NCBI RefSeq assembly: GCF_000715075.1 | Contig: NC_134095.1 | Span: 57,842,419-57,906,418 of the forward strand | DNA from: Nicotiana tabacum | Lineage: Eukaryota > Streptophyta > Magnoliopsida > Solanales > Solanaceae | Direction: 5' to 3' | DNA length: 64,000 bases | Shown here: piece by piece, positions 58,421 to 64,000 of the stretch | Position numbering within the stretch: position 1 is the stretch's first letter | Layout of the letters: each line of letters opens with the position of its first letter | The notes under the pieces: model-generated | The model's database searches: none | Seen by the model: the letters and a program-made list of their open reading frames with translations, nothing else | What the model was told of the DNA's origin: nothing | Made by a program: the position numbers and the translations under genes

Positions 58421-58612
58421 ATGCCTGGTGATTCTACATTGCACCAATTTGGTTTGGAACACTTTAATGTGGTAGAAGAAAATGAAGAAGTTTACATAAT
58501 AAAGTGCAAGAACTGTGGTCGAGTCTACACTCGTCGTCGAAAGGAGGGCACAAGCTCTTTAAGGAGGCATACAAAGAGTTGTCTTGCGCGTTCTCCAAAC
58601 ATTCGTATTTAA
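58421..58612 (+). CDS. BED-type zinc finger protein (N-terminal piece of a hAT transposase)
   Basis: An intact 63-residue ORF. IIKCKNCGRVYTRR and GTSSLRRHTKSC form the C-x2-C ... H-x4-C pattern of the BED finger, which in hAT transposases binds subterminal DNA. Full-length relatives continue into a DDE/hAT-dimerisation region of several hundred residues; here a stop follows 14 residues after the finger. It may be a truncated exon, but it has its own promoter-like upstream region and no internal breaks. Whether it is translated is unknown. Confidence 0.6.
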   Translation: MPGDSTLHQFGLEHFNVVEENEEVYIIKCKNCGRVYTRRRKEGTSSLRRHTKSCLARSPNIRI

Positions 58613-58798
58613 GATTTTAAGTTGATTTGAGGCAATTTGTGTTATTTAAAATTATTAGACGTATTATGCTTAATGTTCTAGTTTGTTAGATTAATTTGAA
58701 GTATTATGTTGAAGGTGTTGAATTTTAATTTGAAGTATTAAATGTAAACTTTAATTTGAACTATATATTAGTGCATTAGCTAATATTATATCGAATAT

Positions 58799-58800
58799 AG

Positions 58801-58876
<76 letters not shown>
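58799..58876. repeat. (TA)n microsatellite, about 38 repeats
   Basis: An uninterrupted TA tract inside the hAT derivative. A similar tract sits at the deletion side of the related hAT end at 39574-39699. Confidence 0.9.
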
Positions 58877-58882
<6 letters not shown>

Positions 58883-58899
58883 ATATAATATTGTTAAAG

Positions 58900-59191
58900 C
58901 TATATACCCTCCTCAAGCACAAGCTCTGACCACGTTTCAGTTTTATAATCAGAAACAGTCTCAATTTTATCAATCCTTACGATTCTAGAATATTTTAATG
59001 GTAGATTTACCCTTGAGCTTATTAAGCTCTGACCACGTTTCAGTTTTATAATCAGAAACAGTCTCAATTTTATCAGCAAAGTTTTTTGATAAATCAATTG
59101 GTCTAATATTTAAACCAGAAAGTTTCTTATCAAGAAGGTTTGCTAAGTCATCAAGAGATTTGATGATGAGTCTGCTATTTTTAATAGACAT
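58900..59191 (-). other. Unrecognised coding-like sequence with a 52-bp direct repeat inside the hAT element
   Basis: AAGCTCTGACCACGTTTCAG and the following 32 bp occur at 58921-58972 and again at 59024-59075. The minus strand is open for 68 codons (58985-59191) and encodes NSRLIIKSLDDLANLLDKKL, PIDLSKNFADKIETV and SDYKTETWSEL; the KIETVSDYKTETWSEL stretch is repeated in the second copy in another open frame. It does not look like hAT transposase. A captured host gene fragment is possible; no family is recognised. Confidence 0.4.
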
Positions 59192-59564
59192 TTAATTATA
59201 TAAGCCAATATATATTACATAAGGCAATATATAATTATATATACACATAATACACCGTTATATATACATACTATACATACTATATATAAGCAATTTATAG
59301 TAGTATATACATATATAGTTTACAAGAAAGTGCCTTAGATAAAAAAAATAGCCGGGAACGAAAAAAGCCCATTAGGCCCGTTTAGGCCCGCGGTCCCAGC
59401 CCATTTAGCCCGGGACCATGTGGGCTTAGGACCACCGTGAGCCGGTTCCACACATTGGGACCGTTTGGCCCGGGACCACTAAAGCTCGGCCCGCCTAAGC
59501 CCAGGCCCGTTTGGCCCAGCCCGTTTGGCCTGGGCCCGGACCACAATACAACCTTACTCCCACC

Positions 59565-60909
59565 TCCCCACGAGGACACATCTTACAATAAATAAGTAAA
59601 CGCTATTTAACCTTGTTTTCTTGTTAATTTGCTTTATTATAATTATAAAGGAGTCCGTAAAAAAAAAAAGAGCAGAATGCGAGGGGCAACTTTAATAAAA
59701 CTAGAATGTCAGATACATGGAGTTTCATTTCTAATAGAAAACAACATAATCATGTTTTTCCACTAATTGGGTTAATGAATAGGGACAAATTAAAATTCAG
59801 TCGTACCCTGTATGAACACCAAATTTTAGGAGTAAATATTAGTCACAAAGTGAAGGGAGTTAAGTTTGTTTTCATTTTCTTTAATTATGAACCTTCCAGT
59901 GAATATTAAAATGTTTTATCTAATACTTGAAAATTGTGATATTTCACATTTTAGGAACTGTTTATGTTGCACTATATATGTTTACCCGTAAAACGGTACA
60001 ATTAAATTTATACATGGTTTCTAGATAAGTGAAATAATCTGATCCAGAAATAATAAAATAATTGAAGAATAATACGATACTTAGCCTCAGAATGTAGATG
60101 GAATAGCGGAAATAACGATTCCGGGAGCAAAACTTTCGGTCACAGCAATGATGAGATCAAAAACCAAGAAAATAAATGATATTAAACTTTGTAAAGAATG
60201 TATTATAAGTTTGCCAGAAAATTCATACCATTTACAATGATAACTGAGCTATCTATTTATAGCTATATCTTAGGAAGGAGATCCCAGGATCGTGCGCTCC
60301 TTTAATGTCAATTATGAGGGCCATTGATGAAGATGTAACGGTGAAAATAAATGCCAAATATTTTGTAACGGGCTGCCGCTCCTAATACTGCAGAATATTC
60401 TTTATTAAATGCTACCAGACGCAAGTTATTTAATACATCTTTATGAACATTCTCTCCCGGTGACAAGCGAAATAGCTGCGTTCAATGACCCTCTCCGTCT
60501 TGGGTTCCACGTGTCCTTCCTCTAGGTGACCACATGTCATATCATATTTTTCCCTATACAGATAGTCCCTCTACTTTTTGGTGGTATAGTCTTGTGCTAC
60601 CAGAAAGTTGGTAGAAATACTCCTTTTGGCGGGAATTACTATAATTCTCTTTGCAAGCTTCTAACAATTGATTAGATGCATGTCTCTCCGCATTTAATAC
60701 CCTCAACACTCTTCCTCCCACGATTCAACACAACATTTGCCAATTATCGAGGTAATCATGGCGACGAATTTAGCAACCAAAATTTTACTTATACGCATCA
60801 CCCTTCTTCTATACACTATAATTTCTCAAACTTTTAACTTGTATATTTGTTTTCCATCTTTTACCTATTTCTTTGCGAACCAAAAACCTTTTGTCCTTTT
60901 TCTTATTCA
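59565..60909. other. Intergenic or retroelement leader sequence
   Basis: 59565-60000 is plain AT-rich DNA. From about 60050 the sequence becomes less AT-rich and homopolymer-poor (GGGAGCAAAACTTTCGGTC, CGTGCGCTCCTTTAATG, CATTCTCTCCCGGTGACAAG) and runs into the ORF at 60910. It may be the LTR/leader of the retroelement that encodes that ORF; no boundary was found. Confidence 0.4.
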
Positions 60910-61168
60910 ATGACTTCTTTCTCCAAACGCTCTGGCTCTTTAAAGAAGAAGAACGGAGCTGAGGATTCTGCTCCTCCCATGATATGTCCCATCATCCCCC
61001 GAAGTCTTAACACCATAAAAGACTTCGAAGAGAAACTCCCTATTGCTAACCCTTGTTCATGGGCTGTCAGTAGGTATCCTTCTTCAATTCGCCCTTCCAG
61101 TATTCCTACTGTGAAGGAAGATAGCCGTCACCATGACTTAGATATTGTTGCTCCAGATCCATTGCAGA
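60910..61168 (+). pseudogene. Truncated retroelement-type ORF (putative plant transposon protein)
   Basis: From ATG 60910 the frame encodes MTSFSKRSGSLKKKNG, then CPIIPRSLNTIKDFEEKLP, WAVSRYPSSIRPSSIPTVKE and LDIVAPDPLQM, running without a stop into the LTR that starts at 61169. The style (charged start, then a 'SRYPSSI' block) recalls first ORFs of gypsy-type elements in Solanaceae annotated as putative plant transposon proteins. That match is from memory and not certain. The 3' part is cut off by the LTR insertion. Confidence 0.4.
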
Positions 61169-64000
61169 TGTAAGCACGTGACTTTTTCCCTATATGAGAA
61201 TTACTCCCAAAAATTCAAAATAAAACAATTTTCCTTTGTGTGCAATTTTGAGAATTTTCGTGGTATTTTTGGATAATTATTTGTATTTGTCCGTGCCTAT
61301 TTATTTGTTAAATTAATAAAAATATAAAAATATATCGCATTTGCATTTAGGATTTAAGTTTACAATTAGAAGTAATTAAGTTTGTTTTACAAGAATGAAA
61401 ATTACAAAAATATGCATCGATTGCATTTTTAGCATTCAATGTCAAATTGTGCAATTTTATTTTAATTGGTGTTTAATTATGTATGATAATTGTTGCTAGG
61501 AATTAATTAGTATTTTTGATAAGTTAATTTAGTTTATAACTTAATTTAGAATTTTAGTTTTATTAATTAGAAAGTAAAAGAAAAGAGAGCAAAAAAAATA
61601 AATCGGAATTGGGCCTCTTCTTCAATTTTGAACCTAGGCCAAAAACACCTCTACCCAACACAAAACCCCTTGACCCAAGCCCAACCGCCCCCCCCCCCAA
61701 TCTGACCACACGACCCCCCTCACTATTTCTCTCATTTTTGTTTCATTTGTTACTCAAAAAACCCTAAAGACCCCTTCCCTTTCTCCTAGCCGCCGGACCC
61801 ATGCACCCCCCTCTCTTCATCTTCTTCGTTCACCCCTCCAAACCAACCCCAAGCTCCCTCCCATGGCTGCCCCGTCTTCATCTTCTTCGTCATGGCCGCT
61901 GCTTCGTCGCCCAACCAGCAACAACCAGCTCCCTCACGTCCAACGACCTCACCTCCCATGGCTGCCTTCGTCGAGCTCCGTCGACCACCCTTGCTGCTTC
62001 TTCTTCTTCGTCCAGCAACCATGAACACCACCCAAACCACCATTGCTGCTGCCCTCCCGTCGAGCTCCAGCAGCCACTGCTGCTGCTTCACCTCAACAGC
62101 CTTACGTCCAAACAACCAAACTAAACGTTGCTGCTTCTTCTTCTTCATCATGCTGCTGCTTCGTCTTCAACCAGCGAGCAACTCCAGCTCGAAGTCCCAC
62201 GACCACTATCACGCTCCATGTCCAGCAGCCACTGCTGCTGCTTCCACGACCACACGCACACACACGGAGGAAAAGCGAAGCAGTCCGGTTAAAGTCCGGC
62301 GAAGTTCTGTCAAGGTCTCGTTTGGTTTTTGTTTGAGTCCGTTGTTGTTCGTTGTTCGGTGAGGTCCAGTCTGAGTTCGTCGAGGTTAAAAGAGAAGGTG
62401 GGTTTTCGTTGAGTCGAGATCCGGTACGTCGAGGGTGCTGTCCGAGTTTTCCGTTTCCGTTCGAGTTCGTCGTTGTTCATTTCTGATTAGTTGGTTTAAG
62501 TTTCATTTCTGTCCGTATTTTGTTTGATATTCTCGAATCTGAAATCAGTATATGTTTGATTCTTTTCTTGTTCGTTGTTTATCATTTCTTGATTATTTCT
62601 TCAGTTTGTTTTATGTTCTTGTTTAGTTTTAATATAGAAGTGTTTAGTTTAATCATGTTGTTAGATTTAATTTAAAGTTCAATTGATTATTAAGTTTAGT
62701 GATTTGAATCTACTTGTTTGTTATGTTCAATTTTGTTACTGTTATTGAATCTGAAAGTATATTTGTTGTTAAAAATATTGTTCAGTCAAAAATATTGAGT
62801 TTCTAGCCTAAATTTGTTGATGAAATTTGATTAGGAATTGGTTATAACTGCTGTATTTTGGTTAGATTGATTAGGTGAATTGGTTATAGCTGATGGGGGT
62901 AGAATGGTAAATTGTAATATTTTCAGGGGTAGAATGGTAAATTGTAGTATTTTCAAGGGCATTTTCGGGATTTTAAATGAGTCTTAAAAATAATTAATGA
63001 GTGCTCTGTCTACTAAGTATTAAATAATATTAAAATAATACATAAAATAATACGTAGTGGGGGACAAGACATAATGGTGGGGAATTAATACATTGTTTAA
63101 TATAGTGGGGGATAAAGCATGCGGTAGTGAGGCAATAATGGAATTAAATAAGGAAAAGATATGTGTTAGTGAGAATTAATTTAGGTGCTGCTAGTTTGGA
63201 TATAAATTGGAGAGAGCTGGATAAAAAAAAGAAGGAGAAGAATTCGGAAAGATAAAAAGATTTTTGAGGATTCGAATTTGAAGAGAGTTTAAAAGAAAGA
63301 ATTTTCTGAACATTAAGAGAGAATTAAGGGTTAAACATTAACTGGTCTTTCAATCTAAAAAAAGGTTCATTTTGTTTTTGCCCGTTGATTATTATTGGTG
63401 TTTCTGGATTTTCATGTGGTTTGTTCCTTGAGTTTGGTTGGTTATTTGCTACTACTTCACTGGTTATTGCTGGATTGTTATTTTGATTTTAAAATCTGTC
63501 ACTGGTTTCTCGTTGCTGGCTGTTACTGATTGCGGGGTGTTGCTGTTGTTATATGCTACTGCATTTCTGCTGATCTTCCTTTTCTTTTACTTCCAATACC
63601 AGGTACACGGCTGTAACCTTGTCGATATTGTAAACTGAAATGTGAAAGCATGAATACATATGAAGAATGGAACTTTGAAGTTTTAATTTAACATTTTCTT
63701 TGTTTCTTTTACTGATTGTATTTAGGCTATTACATGTATTAATTATTCTGTAAATTTCTGTTGTTTTGCATAACTAGGCATCTTGTAGTGATGTATTAAA
63801 TAATACTCTGCTTTAGTTTGATTATTAGATAGCATATATTTAAGCATGCTCATTACTGTCAAACTGTTTAATAATTGGAATAAGAGGAAAATAACATAAG
63901 TTGGTCTTTAGTGAATCGGTTTGGCAAAACTAATTAGTTAACTAGCTATAAATGTTTTAATATTGTCAACAGTAGGTTAATCGTGAACATGTAGCTAAAT
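61169..64000 (+). repeat. LTR of a Tat-type gypsy element, running off the right edge
   Basis: It starts TGTAAGCACGTGACTTTTTC, same family as the LTR ending at 43943 but in opposite orientation. It shows the same features: ATTGCATTTTTAGCAT/GCATTTAGGAT near 61350 and 61430; a CGTCTTCATCTTCTTCGT-rich GC stretch at 61800-62330 that gives long Ser/Pro/His/Cys open frames on both strands; and CAGGTACACGGCTGTAAC at 63601. The end was not reached, so it is not known whether this is a solo LTR or a 5' LTR. Confidence 0.7.

Larger units (their letters stand above)
57928..59556 (+). mobile_element. hAT transposon deletion derivative, 1,629 bp, with perfect 8-bp target duplication
   Basis: Terminal inverted repeats are TAATGCTGTATTGTGGTCCG (left) and TAAGGTTGTATTGTGGTCCG (right, reverse complement). 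CTCCCACC occurs immediately outside both ends (57920-57927 and 59557-59564), the 8-bp duplication of hAT elements. Both subterminal regions (57950-58135 and 59345-59540) are packed with GGGCC(T/G)-type repeats. Inside are a TATA box, an intact BED-zinc-finger ORF, a (TA)n tract and a 52-bp direct repeat. The DDE/dimerisation part of the transposase is absent. Confidence 0.9.

Noticed and set aside
61786..62362. Ser/Pro/Thr- and Cys-rich frames of 97-156 codons
   Set aside because: This is low-complexity LTR leader (CTTCTTCGTC/CAGCAGC repeats) open in three frames at once.

Overview
The window looks like plant heterochromatin. It is AT-rich and has no convincing host gene, no rRNA or tRNA gene and no bacterial-type operon. 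Almost all recognisable coding sequence belongs to transposable elements: CACTA, Mutator (MULE), hAT, Ty3/gypsy Tat-lineage, Ty1/copia, MITEs and an AU-SINE-like fragment. Most of it is broken by stops, frameshifts and nested insertions. The families and their style point to a large-genome Solanaceae species, plausibly Nicotiana. That assignment is inference from element families, not from a host gene.

Layout. 1-6.7 kb: AT-rich DNA with a Stowaway-like MITE (1667-1909) and three members of a MITE family with 'GTTTGGACAT' ends. About 6.7-16.5 kb: a decayed CACTA (En/Spm) element. Its TNP2-type transposase is split by a ~3.2 kb antisense LTR-retroelement-like insert (about 9.6-12.8 kb), and its second gene lies at 15.1-15.8 kb. 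The right terminus ends exactly at 16535; the left terminus is lost. 17.7-18.5 kb: a hAT/ZMYM1-like pseudogene fragment. 20012-20661: a solo LTR with a perfect 5-bp target duplication.

21.5-39.2 kb holds the most interesting material: two related, separately inserted MULEs (about 21487-29085 and 29804-39235). Each carries three transcription units: a MURA-type transposase on the minus strand, a plant-mobile-domain (PMD) gene on the plus strand, and a small GRF-zinc-finger/coiled-coil gene. The GRF gene with its promoter is inverted between the two copies. A third GRF copy (39883-40243) is a remnant of another such element. Both MULEs have ends built of ~25-bp palindromic units that share architecture but not sequence, plus minisatellites and 140-bp-class tandem repeats upstream of the PMD gene. 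In the first MULE only the GRF gene is uninterrupted.

39.3-64 kb: a hAT end with a long (TA)n tract; a reverse-oriented LTR (about 40.4-43943); and a copia gag pseudogene (minus strand) split by a 10,037-bp Tat-lineage gypsy element (44553-54589, target duplication AGTGC). That gypsy element has lost most of its 5' LTR, gag, protease and most of its RT. Next come the copia PBS and LTR, a MITE, and a 1,629-bp hAT deletion derivative with a perfect 8-bp target duplication and an intact BED-zinc-finger ORF. A truncated retroelement ORF follows, and finally another LTR running off the right edge.

Many stop codons across unrelated elements sit where relatives have Trp (TGG to TAG or TGA) or Gln (CAG to TAG). 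This fits C-to-T decay of methylated, silenced elements.
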